From: DASXZH01 sp036502005
GTDB lineage: Bacteria > Armatimonadota > Fimbriimonadia > Fimbriimonadales > Fimbriimonadaceae
Direction of reading: 5' to 3'
Assembly (NCBI GenBank): GCA_036502005.1
Contig: DASXZH010000097.1
Coordinates: forward strand, 1-64,000
DNA: 64,000 nt
Under the pieces are notes generated by a model. The model ran no database searches, was not told the DNA's origin, and was given only the letters and a program-made list of their open reading frames with translations. Both the position numbers and the translations under genes were made by a program. This document shows, one piece after another, positions 43,932-52,214 of this stretch (position 1 is the stretch's first letter; every line of letters begins with the position of its first letter).

Positions 43932-45170
43932 TCAGAAGTAGTCCTGGTGGATCTGATTCTGACTTGTCATGAAGGCTGTGATGGCATAGTGGCCACCGAT
44001 GTTCTGCAGCCGGTACATCTGATAGATGATGTCCTGGCCACCCTGCGGGTCGCTAAACACGTGTTTGCACTTCACAATCGCCTGATCGCCTGATTGGTGA
44101 ACCATGGTCGTGTTAAAGGAAACTGTCTTCACGTCATGCAAGTTGTCCATCATCATCTGCTCGAAGTCCTTGCCCGATAGCGAATACATGTATTTGCTGT
44201 CGTTGTAAATGGCAACCTTCTGGTCCGGCGGGATGAGATCGTTGATCGAGTCCACGTTTTCGCCGTTGAAAGCTCCAACGATGTCGCCGATCGCCTGATC
44301 AAGAGCCGTTTGAGGGCCTTCGGGCGCGTAGTCGTAGTTCGTGTCTACCTGCCAGTTGACGGGTCCCGGATCGTCGAAGGACACATCGCTATCGGGAACG
44401 TAAGGAGGCAAGCCTGGATAGTAATACCAAGGCGAAACTACGCAGGGTTCTAGCCACGGATCAAAGAGATAGGCTCCAAAGAACCAAGCAGGAGATCCCC
44501 AGCCGCCGTAGCCCCAGTATCCAGAGCGCCATCCGCCGCCCCAGAAGCCACCATGGCCTCCGAAGAAGTGGCCAACTCGATCGCCGCGCCCTCTGTCGTG
44601 GCTTCCGCCAAACCCGTGGCCATAGCCTCTGCCGGCCGCCGTGTTGTTAAAGCTTGAACCGTAATCGTGGCCGCCGACTCCCGAGTAGCCGCGGCTGTTG
44701 ATTTGGGGCCGTACGCCGCTGGAAGCGAAGGAACGAGATCCGCCTGCTCCGTTGTGGCCAAAGCTGCTAAAGGAGTGGGAACTGCCCATGGACGAATGCG
44801 ACCCGCCAAAGCCGGATTGCCCCGTCGAACGCGAATACGAATGGCCGAATGACGATCGGCTGGACCCGGAATAGGAATGCCCGAAGGAAGACCCACCGTA
44901 AGAATGGCTCGATCCGGCATAGGAATGGCTGTAGGAGGAGCCGCCATAGGAATGGCTGGATCCGGAGCTCGAGTGCGAATAGGAATGGTATCCGCCGGAA
45001 CTGCCGGAATGCGAACTGCCGCCAAAATGCGAGGACCCGCCGCTGAAGTGGGATCCACCACCTCCGCTGGAATGGCCCCCTCCGCCGCCACCGCCTCCGC
45101 CGTGGTGCTGGGCCATAGCCGCTGCGACGATAACCGCAGTCGACAATACTGTAAGTGAAATTCTTTTCAT
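43932..45170 (-). CDS. Secreted Gly/Ser/His/Tyr-rich low-complexity protein
   Basis: 412 residues with signal peptide MKRISLTVLSTAVIVAAAMA. Residues about 20-200 are extremely low in complexity: a GGGGGGGGGH run, then tandem SHSYGGSS and SHFGGSS type units with regular histidines, followed by GYGHGFGG units. A Trp/Tyr/Pro-rich linker (GGFWGGGWRSGYWGYGGWGS) joins them to a folded C-terminal domain of about 120 residues (residues 290-412: GAFNGENVDSINDLIPPDQK, VKTVSFNTTMVHQSGDQAIV) that looks like a SnoaL/cystatin-like cone. It may bind metal or form an adhesive matrix; this is inference. A clear terminator follows. Confidence 0.75.
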   Translation of the reverse strand: MKRISLTVLSTAVIVAAAMAQHHGGGGGGGGGHSSGGGGSHFSGGSSHFGGSSHSGSSGGYHSYSHSSSGSSHSYGGSSYSHSYAGSSHSYGGSSFGHSYSGSSRSSFGHSYSRSTGQSGFGGSHSSMGSSHSFSSFGHNGAGGSRSFASSGVRPQINSRGYSGVGGHDYGSSFNNTAAGRGYGHGFGGSHDRGRGDRVGHFFGGHGGFWGGGWRSGYWGYGGWGSPAWFFGAYLFDPWLEPCVVSPWYYYPGLPPYVPDSDVSFDDPGPVNWQVDTNYDYAPEGPQTALDQAIGDIVGAFNGENVDSINDLIPPDQKVAIYNDSKYMYSLSGKDFEQMMMDNLHDVKTVSFNTTMVHQSGDQAIVKCKHVFSDPQGGQDIIYQMYRLQNIGGHYAITAFMTSQNQIHQDYF

Positions 45171-45282
45171 AGTTGCTCCACCTTAAAATGGAAATTTAAA
45201 TAAGATTCCTAAATCAATCTACTTAGTTAGAAGTCTAAAGGTGTGCAATCGATAGCCCCAATTTTTTACTACCCTGCCAGTT

Positions 45283-45396
45283 TTTGGAGTGCGGGAATTT
45301 ATTCCGCTTTACTATTTGATTTCAATCTATGAGCGGGCTCCTACCGCGCCGATGAATCGGCTGATTAAAGCGAGAATAAATTCTCGCACTCCAAAG
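45283..45396. repeat. Inverted pair of GAGTGCGAGAATTTATTCTCGC repeats
   Basis: TTTGGAGTGCGGGAATTTATTCCGCTTT (45283-45310) faces AAAGCGAGAATAAATTCTCG plus CACTCCAAAG (45367-45396). Together they could fold into one long hairpin. The rest of the gap 45171-45457 shows no gene. Confidence 0.75.
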
Positions 45397-45457
45397 TTAT
45401 CAGATTTCACTTTCTTCTGAAAGTTCGTGCCCGCAACAGGTATAACTTCTACCTAGG

Positions 45458-46183
45458 ATGGTTCACGCCAAACCCGCCGATAACGCGCCTTGGACCGCTG
45501 AAGGCCAAGAAAAGCGAGATGCCGTGCAAAGCATGTTCGCAGAGATCGCCCCTACCTACGATCTTTGTAACAGCTTGATGAGCATGAACCTGCATCGTCG
45601 CTGGCGCACGATCGCGGCGAGCAAGCTTAAGCTGGTGTCTGGAAATACAGCATTAGATGTGTGCTGCGGCACAGGCGATTTTATTGCTCCCTTACGGCGC
45701 GGAGTTGGCGCAGAGGGAAGGGTTTACGCTTCCGATTTCTGTCTGCCCATGCTTGAAAGGGCGAAAAACAAGAGTTCCGATGGATTGGCGCTGGCCGATG
45801 CCTGCCGATTGCCCTATACGAACGCCATCATGGATGCCGTTTCTGTGGGCTGGGGGATTCGAAACGTGCCCGATATAGATGGCGCGCATCGCGAGATCGC
45901 CAGAGTGCTAAAACCGGGCGGTCGGTTTGTTTCCCTCGATATGGCCCGCCCCCGTAACGGCTTTATCAGAACTACCAGCGAGTGGATCTTCAATGCGATG
46001 ATTCCCTTTCTCGGTACCTTGTTTCGAAAGAGAAAAGCCTACACCTACCTGCCAAAGAGCACGGCAAAGTTTATGACCCGAGAAGAGCTAAAGCAATCGA
46101 TGGAAAAGGCCGGCTTTACCGATGTGGGCTACCGGGACCTCTTTTTTGGAAACATTTGTGTGCATTGGGGGCAAAAAGCGTGA
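45458..46183 (+). CDS. menG: Demethylmenaquinone methyltransferase (UbiE/MenG)
   Basis: 241 residues. KRDAVQSMFAEIAPTYDLCNSLMS is the UbiE family start; motif I ALDVCCGTGDF, then IRNVPDIDGAHREIARVLKPGG, YLPKSTAKFMTREELKQSME and the C-terminal NICVHWGQKA. It methylates demethylmenaquinone in the last step of menaquinone synthesis. The downstream polyprenyl synthase supplies the side chain, which explains the operon. ATG 45458 lies 11 nt behind TATAAC. Its stop overlaps the GTG of the next gene (GTGA). Confidence 0.93.
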   Translation: MVHAKPADNAPWTAEGQEKRDAVQSMFAEIAPTYDLCNSLMSMNLHRRWRTIAASKLKLVSGNTALDVCCGTGDFIAPLRRGVGAEGRVYASDFCLPMLERAKNKSSDGLALADACRLPYTNAIMDAVSVGWGIRNVPDIDGAHREIARVLKPGGRFVSLDMARPRNGFIRTTSEWIFNAMIPFLGTLFRKRKAYTYLPKSTAKFMTREELKQSMEKAGFTDVGYRDLFFGNICVHWGQKA

Positions 46184-47175
46184 GTTTTACGGCCGTTCCA
46201 GGAAGCCTTAACGCCTCGTCTTTAGAGGAGTTGGCGACGGAAATCTCAGCCGTTGAACTTGAACTCACGCGGCAAGTGCGGTCTGAGGTCAAGTTAGTCG
46301 GTGCGATCGGATCCCATGTTTTAGAAGCCGGAGGCAAGCGGCTTCGCCCCGCTTTTGTCACTCTTGCTGCCAAGGCAACGGGTCAAGCTTTCGATTCGGC
46401 CCGCGCTCACAAGCTGGCTGCCTGCATGGAAATGATCCATATGGCGACCCTCATCCACGATGATGTGATCGACAATGCCGATACTCGCCGCGGACGCCCT
46501 ACTGCAAGCGCCGTTTTTGGAAACACGGCCAGCATTTTGTCCGGCGATGTGCTGCTGAGCAAGGCGATGTCGATCCTCGCCATCGATGGCGATCTCGAGA
46601 TCATTCGCACCGTATCTTCTGCCGTCGTTGAACTCGCCGAAGGCGAGGTTCGCGAGCTTGAAAGCCGCGACCGCTTTGATCTTGATGAGGACGAGCATTT
46701 CGAGATCCTTCGCATGAAGACAGCTTCTTTCATTCAATGCTGTTGCGAAGTGGGCGCGAGGCTGGCAAACGCTTCCGATGCTGAGCGAGACGCTTTAGGC
46801 GCCTATGGGCACAACGTTGGCTTGGCTTTCCAGGTGGTCGATGACCTTCTGGACTATGCGGGCGAAGCCACCGGCAAGCCCTTGGGCACCGATTTTAAGG
46901 AAGGCTGCGCGACTTTGCCGCTGATCTACCTTCAACCGCATCTAACCAGCAAAGAACGCGAAAGCGTTTCGCAGAAGTTTGGGAAGGCCGCGACTAACGA
47001 GGAGATCAAGCTTCTCTGCCAGTGGATGGAGAGCCGAGGTGCGCTGGAGCAGGCTAAGAACACCGCTCAGCGCCATATCGATAAGGCTAAGGAGAGCTTG
47101 CAGGTTTTGCCCGATAGCCCAAGCAGGGCGTTGCTGGAAGCAGCCGCTGATTTCGTGGTGTCCCGCACCTCGTGA
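46180..47175 (+). CDS. All-trans polyprenyl diphosphate synthase
   Basis: 331 residues from GTG 46180 (the open frame continues upstream, but only inside menG). First aspartate-rich motif DDVIDNADTRRGRP (about 93-107), GGKRLRPAFV before it and the second motif DDLLDYAGEATGKPLGTDFKEG near 220. It makes a long prenyl diphosphate, most likely for the menaquinone tail, given menG upstream. The length cannot be read exactly; the residue pattern before the first motif (CMEMIHMATLIH) with small side chains suggests a long product. Overlaps the next gene by 4 nt. Confidence 0.93.
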   Translation: MSFTAVPGSLNASSLEELATEISAVELELTRQVRSEVKLVGAIGSHVLEAGGKRLRPAFVTLAAKATGQAFDSARAHKLAACMEMIHMATLIHDDVIDNADTRRGRPTASAVFGNTASILSGDVLLSKAMSILAIDGDLEIIRTVSSAVVELAEGEVRELESRDRFDLDEDEHFEILRMKTASFIQCCCEVGARLANASDAERDALGAYGHNVGLAFQVVDDLLDYAGEATGKPLGTDFKEGCATLPLIYLQPHLTSKERESVSQKFGKAATNEEIKLLCQWMESRGALEQAKNTAQRHIDKAKESLQVLPDSPSRALLEAAADFVVSRTS

Positions 47176-47939
47176 AGCTTTACAAGCTGTACATCTTCGA
47201 TTTGGATGGCACCCTGTACCGGGGGAATGAGGCGATTCCCAACGCTGTTGAAGTAGTTAACGAGCTTAAACGCCGCGGCGCAGCGGTCCGGTATCTGACC
47301 AACAACTCCGGCCAAACCCGAGATTTTTATCATTCGAAACTTAACAGAATGGGCTTTGAATGTGAGGAGTCAGAAATCTACTCTTCGGCCCTTGGCGCAG
47401 CCAAAGTTTGCCTGGACAGAGGCTATAAGAGCGTGTTTTATGTGGGACAGCCCGGGCTCGCGCAAACCCTTGAACAGGCCGGAATTGTTGTGGTTAATGC
47501 GGATGGCCGTGACACCGAGCAACATGCCGAGGCTGTGGTTGCCGGCATCTGCCGCAGCTTTACTTATAGTTGGCTAAACGGCGCTTTGCAACAGATCGTG
47601 AACGGCGCTGCATTCATCGCGACAAATACGGACGCCACGTACCCCATCGAAAACGGCAAGGCCGAGCCCGGCGCAGGCGCCATCATCGCTTCTATAAAAG
47701 CTTGCAGTGGGACGGAGCCGTTCGTGGTTGGCAAGCCCAATCCCTTTCTGATTGATCTTGTGATTAAGGAGGCGGGAGTGGCCAAAGCCGATGTTCTTGC
47801 CGTCGGTGACCGTTACGAGACCGACATCTTAAGCGGCAAGAACGCGGGCGTGGATACGCATCTGGTTTTAACCGGTGTGACCACGAAAGCGCCAGAAGGC
47901 CAAAGTTGGAGCGAAGATTTGTCTGGTTTGATCCGCTAA
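47172..47939 (+). CDS. HAD-IIA family phosphatase (NagD-like)
   Basis: 255 residues, GTG start in the GTGA overlap with the synthase gene. Nucleophile motif YIFDLDGTLYRG (Asp10/Asp12), YLTNNSGQTRDFY with the second-motif Asn, and FVVGKPNPFLID / LAVGDRYETDIL as motifs 3-4. The C2 cap between them is the IIA type. Relatives dephosphorylate UMP, sugar phosphates or pyridoxal phosphate. It may deal with a phosphate by-product of the quinone pathway, but this is only from position. Confidence 0.9.
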   Translation: MKLYKLYIFDLDGTLYRGNEAIPNAVEVVNELKRRGAAVRYLTNNSGQTRDFYHSKLNRMGFECEESEIYSSALGAAKVCLDRGYKSVFYVGQPGLAQTLEQAGIVVVNADGRDTEQHAEAVVAGICRSFTYSWLNGALQQIVNGAAFIATNTDATYPIENGKAEPGAGAIIASIKACSGTEPFVVGKPNPFLIDLVIKEAGVAKADVLAVGDRYETDILSGKNAGVDTHLVLTGVTTKAPEGQSWSEDLSGLIR

Positions 47940-48994
47940 TAACCCAACTTAACAAACGTCGCATGTTTGTGAGGCACCATCAGCGCGACCTGGGCTTCGA
48001 ACCCGCCCCTTACCCTCGCAACGTCAACCAAAGAAACATCCACACTCTTTGTTTTGCCGGTCTTCGTGCCGTAGCCGGCTGTAACCGACTTCGGCTCCGT
48101 CTTCGAGAAAACAATCATGTTCCGCACGGGGATATCGTAAAAGGCGTAGTTGGCGATTGCGGCAACGCCATCGGTAATGGGCACAACCTCAAGGGAGTGC
48201 GGCGTGATAACAGACTCGTCGATCTTGGTCCCGCTTACGTGAACGATCACGTAGTTGAAGAACCCACCATCGGTTACGGTAGCGTCCAACGGCGCGCCAG
48301 ATCCGCCCGCGATGGTGTACATGATGCCATCGTGGGTTTGAGCGTCATAAACATGATCGTGGCCCTCAAAAACGGCCTTCACACCGCCCGATAGGTAGAG
48401 TTGGTGCAGTTCCTTCCCATTCGAAACAGTTGCCGTATCCTCGGTGTTGGTCACCCGGTTATAGACGGGGTGATGCTCGTAAATAAAAGTCGGCTTAGGG
48501 TTGGCCATTTCTGTCTTTAGCCAGTCCATCTGCGCGCCGAATACAGTTGGTTTCTCGGCAGGCAGCTCCGTGCAAACCGCCAAGAACCGAAACTGGCCGA
48601 AATCAAAGCGGCCGAAAGCCGGTCCCATCGTTTTCGTGTATTCATCCAAAAACGCAGGGTTGTTATTAACCTCGTGGTTGCCGGGCACGTTAAAAAACGG
48701 GCATGGCAAAGTGTCCAGCAGCGGCTTCATCCAAACTTCTTCTTGCTTGTACTGATCCAGGGTGTCGTCGTTGCCGTACAGCAGATCGCCCGTGCTTAAA
48801 ACAAATTCGGGATCGATGATCGCCACTTCTTTTAGGATCTCGCGGTAGGTTCCCGTAGGCGGCAACCCAGCTCCAGCGGGGCGATTATCCCCCAACGCGA
48901 CAAAGTAAAAATCGTCTTTAGAGGGCGGAAGGGGCTTATGGTTTATGGCAACAAACGGGGTCTGGGCAAGAAGAGCAGCGGCAAGGAAAATCAT
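47936..48994 (-). CDS. Secreted metallophosphoesterase (purple-acid-phosphatase-like)
   Basis: 352 residues with signal peptide MIFLAAALLAQTPFVA. All five metal-binding motifs of the calcineurin-like superfamily are present: FVALGDNR, LSTGDLLYGN, VPGNHEVN, YEHHPVYN and FEGHDHVYD. So an extracytoplasmic two-metal phosphatase; phosphomonoesters are the likely substrates. It lies 76 nt behind the prepilin gene, with a Pho-box-like array further upstream, which fits phosphate starvation control. Convergent with the HAD gene (4-nt overlap). Confidence 0.88.
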   Translation of the reverse strand: MIFLAAALLAQTPFVAINHKPLPPSKDDFYFVALGDNRPAGAGLPPTGTYREILKEVAIIDPEFVLSTGDLLYGNDDTLDQYKQEEVWMKPLLDTLPCPFFNVPGNHEVNNNPAFLDEYTKTMGPAFGRFDFGQFRFLAVCTELPAEKPTVFGAQMDWLKTEMANPKPTFIYEHHPVYNRVTNTEDTATVSNGKELHQLYLSGGVKAVFEGHDHVYDAQTHDGIMYTIAGGSGAPLDATVTDGGFFNYVIVHVSGTKIDESVITPHSLEVVPITDGVAAIANYAFYDIPVRNMIVFSKTEPKSVTAGYGTKTGKTKSVDVSLVDVARVRGGFEAQVALMVPHKHATFVKLGY

Positions 48995-49018
48995 GTTTTA
49001 TCAATCTTAGAACAAAGC

Positions 49019-49043
49019 GAGGACGCCGCTGGGCGACGTCCTC
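49019..49043 (-). terminator. Hairpin between the prepilin and phosphoesterase genes
   Basis: GAGGACG...CGTCCTC (49019-49025 with 49037-49043), on the minus strand followed by GCTTTGTTCT. The T-run is weak, so it may be a partial terminator or attenuator that lets some transcription reach the phosphoesterase. Confidence 0.5.
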
Positions 49044-49070
49044 TTAATCGTATTCAGAGCCAACCCAAGC

Positions 49071-50054
49071 TTAGCTGCAGGTTGGGTCGGCATTCCAAGG
49101 CTGGGGCGTGGGGTACCACTTGTCGCCGAACTCGTAAGCGTTGGGGTTAACCAACTGGCCGAGAGTCTGGTACTTCGCGTGGCCATCGGCGAACGCGTAG
49201 TTGGAACCGTTGAAGGTGCCGTACAGGTCCCATGAAACGCGGATCGCGTCGTAGTCTTTGAAGCCACTCTTGTAGGTTGAGTTGCCGGCGGCTCCGCTCT
49301 GTTGGATATAGGTCCACTCTTGACCAAGCCAGTTTGCGTTGAACTGGATATATCCAGTAGTCGAGTTAACGGGCGAGGAGGCCGGTGCGCCAACCGGGGG
49401 AAGCGTAGTGAGCGTTCCGCCGTTAAGTCCGCCGCAAGGCTGCGAAGGATAGAATCCACTCACACCCTTGTGGTCGTCAGCAGCAAGACCGTCAAATCGG
49501 TGCTCGCCAACCATAGCCTCTTGCGAAGGGCTGGAATAGGATGTGGAGTTCACAACGGTCCAGTCGTGGGCAGGTAGCGTGTTGTAGAACGGGATGTAGC
49601 TCTGAGACTGAGCAGCCCAGTCGCAATACATCTGGCCGCTGCTGTTCAGCTTGCCAACATCGGAAATGCCGTTGGGGCAAGGGCTGTCGGTCGTGATCGG
49701 CACAGAATCTAGCGGAGAAACGAAGATCTGCCAGTTCTTGATATATGGCTGAATATTGTAGGTCCAGTGGATTTGATAAGTTCCATTGGGGTTCTGGGGG
49801 TTATACGTCCCAGCGAAGCCGGCAACAGACTGCTGCGCAGCGGTGTCCTGCTCATAGCTGGTCTGGGGGAACGTATCGTCATAGTCGTTTGTGTACATGA
49901 TCAAACCAAGAGCAATTTGCTTTTGGTTGCTCAGGTCTGCGGTTTTCTTAGCAGCGGCTTTAGCCTGTGCGAAAACTGGGAATAGGATGGCGGCCAAAAT
50001 GGCAATGATTGCAATAACAACGAGAAGCTCAATTAGGGTGAAAGCTTTTTTCAA
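49071..50054 (-). CDS. Prepilin-like protein (DUF1559-type)
   Basis: 327 residues from TTG 50054, with GGAGG (50066-50062) at good distance. MKKAFTLIELLVVIAIIAIL is the prepilin peptidase signal, ILFPVFAQAKAAAKKT the start of the pilin helix. The C-terminal domain has YDDTFPQTSYEQDT and NYAFADGHAKYQTLG blocks. Similar to the protein at 34318. It likely forms part of a type II secretion or pilus-like fibre. Regulation may be through the 11-bp repeats at 50169-50212. Confidence 0.9.
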   Translation of the reverse strand: MKKAFTLIELLVVIAIIAILAAILFPVFAQAKAAAKKTADLSNQKQIALGLIMYTNDYDDTFPQTSYEQDTAAQQSVAGFAGTYNPQNPNGTYQIHWTYNIQPYIKNWQIFVSPLDSVPITTDSPCPNGISDVGKLNSSGQMYCDWAAQSQSYIPFYNTLPAHDWTVVNSTSYSSPSQEAMVGEHRFDGLAADDHKGVSGFYPSQPCGGLNGGTLTTLPPVGAPASSPVNSTTGYIQFNANWLGQEWTYIQQSGAAGNSTYKSGFKDYDAIRVSWDLYGTFNGSNYAFADGHAKYQTLGQLVNPNAYEFGDKWYPTPQPWNADPTCS

Positions 50055-50168
50055 CTGGAATCCTCCGAACTTAGATAAATGCTGCGATGACTGAGAAAGG
50101 CGACATGGGGCAACGCCCTATGCTCGCTTCATCAATTTTGAAGCCAGCAGCTGTTTCATTAGGGTGTT

Positions 50169-50212
50169 GTTAACATTCCGCTAACATGCCGTTAACGTGG
50201 GGTTAACATTAC
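50169..50212 (-). promoter_or_regulatory. Four 11-bp direct repeats, Pho-box-like operator
   Basis: GTTAACATTCC, GCTAACATGCC, GTTAACGTGGG and GTTAACATTAC start at 50169, 50180, 50191 and 50202, an exact 11-bp spacing. This is the TTAACA-N5 layout of PhoP/PhoB/SphR boxes. It lies 115-158 nt upstream of the prepilin start and points at the prepilin and phosphoesterase genes. Confidence 0.75.
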
Positions 50213-50266
50213 TTGGCCTCACGCTTTCAGGTTCAACTTGAACCTGATTTGTACCCACGTGCGAGC

Positions 50267-50563
50267 TTAGGTTCCGCTTTGGAATCCCTTTTCTTCTTGG
50301 TCCCAACCTGCTTCGATCGACTTCCAATCTTTTTCATCCAGTTTCAGGTTGGGATCTGTAGAGGACATTTCCTTCACCTGCGCGTTCACTTGGCGCAGGC
50401 CGATCAGGGCCTTCTTGCATTTGGGGCACGTTGCAACATGAAAATCCGTGTACCATTTCGCCGGTCCAGCCAGCGTATTGTCCGATCTGCGACTGACAAG
50501 ATCGGTCATATGCTCGCAGGGGTTTAGCTCCTGCTCTGCCACATTTGATTGAGATTTATCCAT
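50267..50563 (-). CDS. Putative zinc-binding anti-sigma factor
   Basis: 98 residues, soluble. The motif FHVATCPKCKKAL gives H42-x3-C46-x2-C49, the ZAS zinc-site pattern of anti-sigma factors that hold ECF sigmas. It follows the ECF sigma gene directly, with no gap, which is the usual arrangement. There is no membrane helix, so a cytoplasmic, perhaps redox-sensitive, switch is likely: cysteines that release zinc on oxidation, as RsrA does. That redox role is an inference, supported by the thioredoxin gene opposite. Confidence 0.8.
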   Translation of the reverse strand: MDKSQSNVAEQELNPCEHMTDLVSRRSDNTLAGPAKWYTDFHVATCPKCKKALIGLRQVNAQVKEMSSTDPNLKLDEKDWKSIEAGWDQEEKGFQSGT

Positions 50564-51148
50564 CTATACAAGCCTCCGATTTTTGGCATAGGGCAGCAGC
50601 GAGGTGTAAAGCTTTAACCTGGCGCGTGCCAATCTTGACCGAACCGTGCCCACAGGCACGTCGAGCATCTTAGCAACCTCTGAGTATTCGTTTTGCTCAA
50701 TATCTACTAACACGACGCAAATTCTTTGATCTTCTTGAAGGGCGTTTAACGCGTTCTGCAAGGGTTCATCGAGTACACCCAGCAGAGCAACATCTTCCGG
50801 CGAGGTGCTTGTCCCCTTAAGCTTCGCGGGCGCTTCAGCGGCATTGAGCAGATTGATGTCCAATCCCGATTCCCACTTTTTCTTTCGGTTGTACTGGTTG
50901 ATGTAAGTGTTGGTGAGAATCCTTAGCAGCCACGCTTTGGCGTTAGTATCGCGGCCAAAACTGCCCTGGAGGTAGGCCCCGTAGCCCTTAATGAGGGCTT
51001 CTTGGGCCAGGTCTCTTGCCCAATCGATATCGCCTGCGCACATTCTTAGCGCGTGGGTTAGGAGGGTGCCCTCCAACTTTTTTGCAAGCCGGCTGTACTC
51101 ATCCCGAGCCTTGCTCGATGGCGATGCTTGACTTTCCATAACTGTCAT
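50564..51148 (-). CDS. ECF-type RNA polymerase sigma factor
   Basis: 194 residues from ATG 51148 (ATG 51139 is also possible). Region 2: LAKKLEGTLLTHALRM...DLAQEALIKGYGAYLQG and AWLLRILTNTYINQYNRKKK; region 4: CVVLVDIEQNEYSEVAKML and VPVGTVRSRLARARLKLY, the -35-binding helix. The start codon is only 6-15 nt behind the -10-like element, so the transcript is nearly leaderless. It is probably autoregulated and also drives the divergent TlpA-like gene. Confidence 0.92.
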   Translation of the reverse strand: MTVMESQASPSSKARDEYSRLAKKLEGTLLTHALRMCAGDIDWARDLAQEALIKGYGAYLQGSFGRDTNAKAWLLRILTNTYINQYNRKKKWESGLDINLLNAAEAPAKLKGTSTSPEDVALLGVLDEPLQNALNALQEDQRICVVLVDIEQNEYSEVAKMLDVPVGTVRSRLARARLKLYTSLLPYAKNRRLV

Positions 51149-51154
51149 CTGCGA

Positions 51155-51186
51155 ACCAAACAAATGGGGACGTCCGTGGAGTTCCA
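51155..51186 (-). promoter_or_regulatory. ECF-type promoter for the sigma factor gene
   Basis: On the minus strand TGGAAC (51186-51181), 16-nt spacer, TTTGTTTGGT (51164-51155). The same two words with the same spacer are on the other strand at 51196-51227. Confidence 0.75.
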
Positions 51187-51195
51187 CTTAAAGGA

Positions 51196-51227
51196 TGGAA
51201 CTTCAGATTGTTCGTCGTTTGTTTGGT
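51196..51227 (+). promoter_or_regulatory. ECF-type promoter for the TlpA-like gene
   Basis: TGGAAC (51196-51201), 16-nt spacer, TTTGTTTGGT (51218-51227). GGAAC is the classical ECF -35 word. The symmetry with the minus-strand copy makes a joint regulator almost certain. Confidence 0.75.
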
Positions 51228-51263
51228 CTTCAGATTTTGATTGATTTGAAACGAGCACCAAAA

Positions 51264-51800
51264 ATGAAGAACCTAACTCTAGCTTGCACCCTCGCTTTAT
51301 CCCTCGTTAGCTTGAGCGCCCTGGCACGCCAAGGACCTAAGATCGGCCAAACCGCGCCCGAGTTCATCGGCCACGATTGGCGCAATAGCCAGCCTCTAAC
51401 ACTTTCTGAATTGAAGGGGAAGGTGGTGGTTGTTCACTTTTGGACTCTTGGATGCATTAACTGCAAACACAATCTTCCTTCCTACAACGCTTGGGAAAAG
51501 GAGTTTTCTAAGGAGGGCGTGGTGATCGTTGGCATCCACACGCCAGAGTCGGACTATGAAAGGAGCTCCCGAAACCTGGACCAAGCCATACAGGAACGCA
51601 AGATCACTTATCCTGTGCTTGTGGATAATGGCGGCAAAAACTGGAATGCTTGGAGACAGGAGTATTGGCCGGCGGTTTACTTGGTGGATAAGCAGGGCCG
51701 CATTCGGGATTCTTGGCAGGGAGAACTCGACTTTGAGAACGCGGGCGGGACGGCGAAGTTTACGGCGGAGATTAAGGAGTTGTTGACGGAAAAATCTTGA
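51264..51800 (+). CDS. TlpA/ResA-like thiol-disulfide oxidoreductase
   Basis: 178 residues from ATG 51264, chosen for the signal peptide MKNLTLACTLALSLVSLSALA. Redoxin domain: PKIGQTAPEFIG, LKGKVVVVHFWTLGCINCKH with the active-site C64-I-N-C67, then VVIVGIHTPESDYERSSRNL and WPAVYLVDKQGRI with the cis-proline. CINC in place of CEPC is a variant of the TlpA site. It would reduce or form disulfides outside the cytoplasm. Under control of the divergent ECF system, it may be an oxidative-stress or envelope-stress effector. Confidence 0.88.
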   Translation: MKNLTLACTLALSLVSLSALARQGPKIGQTAPEFIGHDWRNSQPLTLSELKGKVVVVHFWTLGCINCKHNLPSYNAWEKEFSKEGVVIVGIHTPESDYERSSRNLDQAIQERKITYPVLVDNGGKNWNAWRQEYWPAVYLVDKQGRIRDSWQGELDFENAGGTAKFTAEIKELLTEKS

Positions 51801-52214
51801 TTGTCGAGCGCTGAGTCTTTGGTCTCGAGACCCTGTCCCCAAAGGGGCAATCGCAAAATCCGCTGGGGATATAACAATTCCGAGCAGGTCTCTTACGCCC
51901 TCTCCCGCTTCGTTCCTCAGCGACCTCTCCTCAAGGAGAAATGATTGGTTGGGCCGCGTTCAAAGTTGGTCGCAGTAACGAATCTCTCGGAGCTTAGCAC
52001 AGCTTTGGGAGCGCCATAAGACTACTCATCTCTCCTTGAGGAGAGGTCGGTAAGCGAGTCCGTGAGCGAACCGGGAGAGGGCAAAGAGAACTTTCCTGGG
52101 TTGGCGAGATCGCGCACGGGGGTTTTGCGGATATCTCCACGGCTCAGAACTAAGCACTCAAGACTCAAGACTTCCCCCCGGAGCCTCTCCCCTTCCGGCA
52201 TAATATAACACGGC
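51801..52214. other. Gene-free gap with two CTCTCC-type repeats
   Basis: Copies at 51897-51945 (CCCTCTCCCGCTTCGTTCCT) and 52026-52082 (TCTCCTTGAGGAGAGGTCGG, opposite orientation) form a large inverted pair. An ACTCAAG heptamer pair is at 52159-52172. TATAAC (52204-52209), 5 nt before the next start codon, is the promoter of the MFS gene. Confidence 0.65.

Noticed and set aside
44450..45091. 213-codon frame within the Gly/Ser/His-rich gene
   Set aside because: A by-product of the repetitive GC-rich coding sequence; alanine/proline-rich, with no start signal. The SHSYGG frame has the signal peptide.
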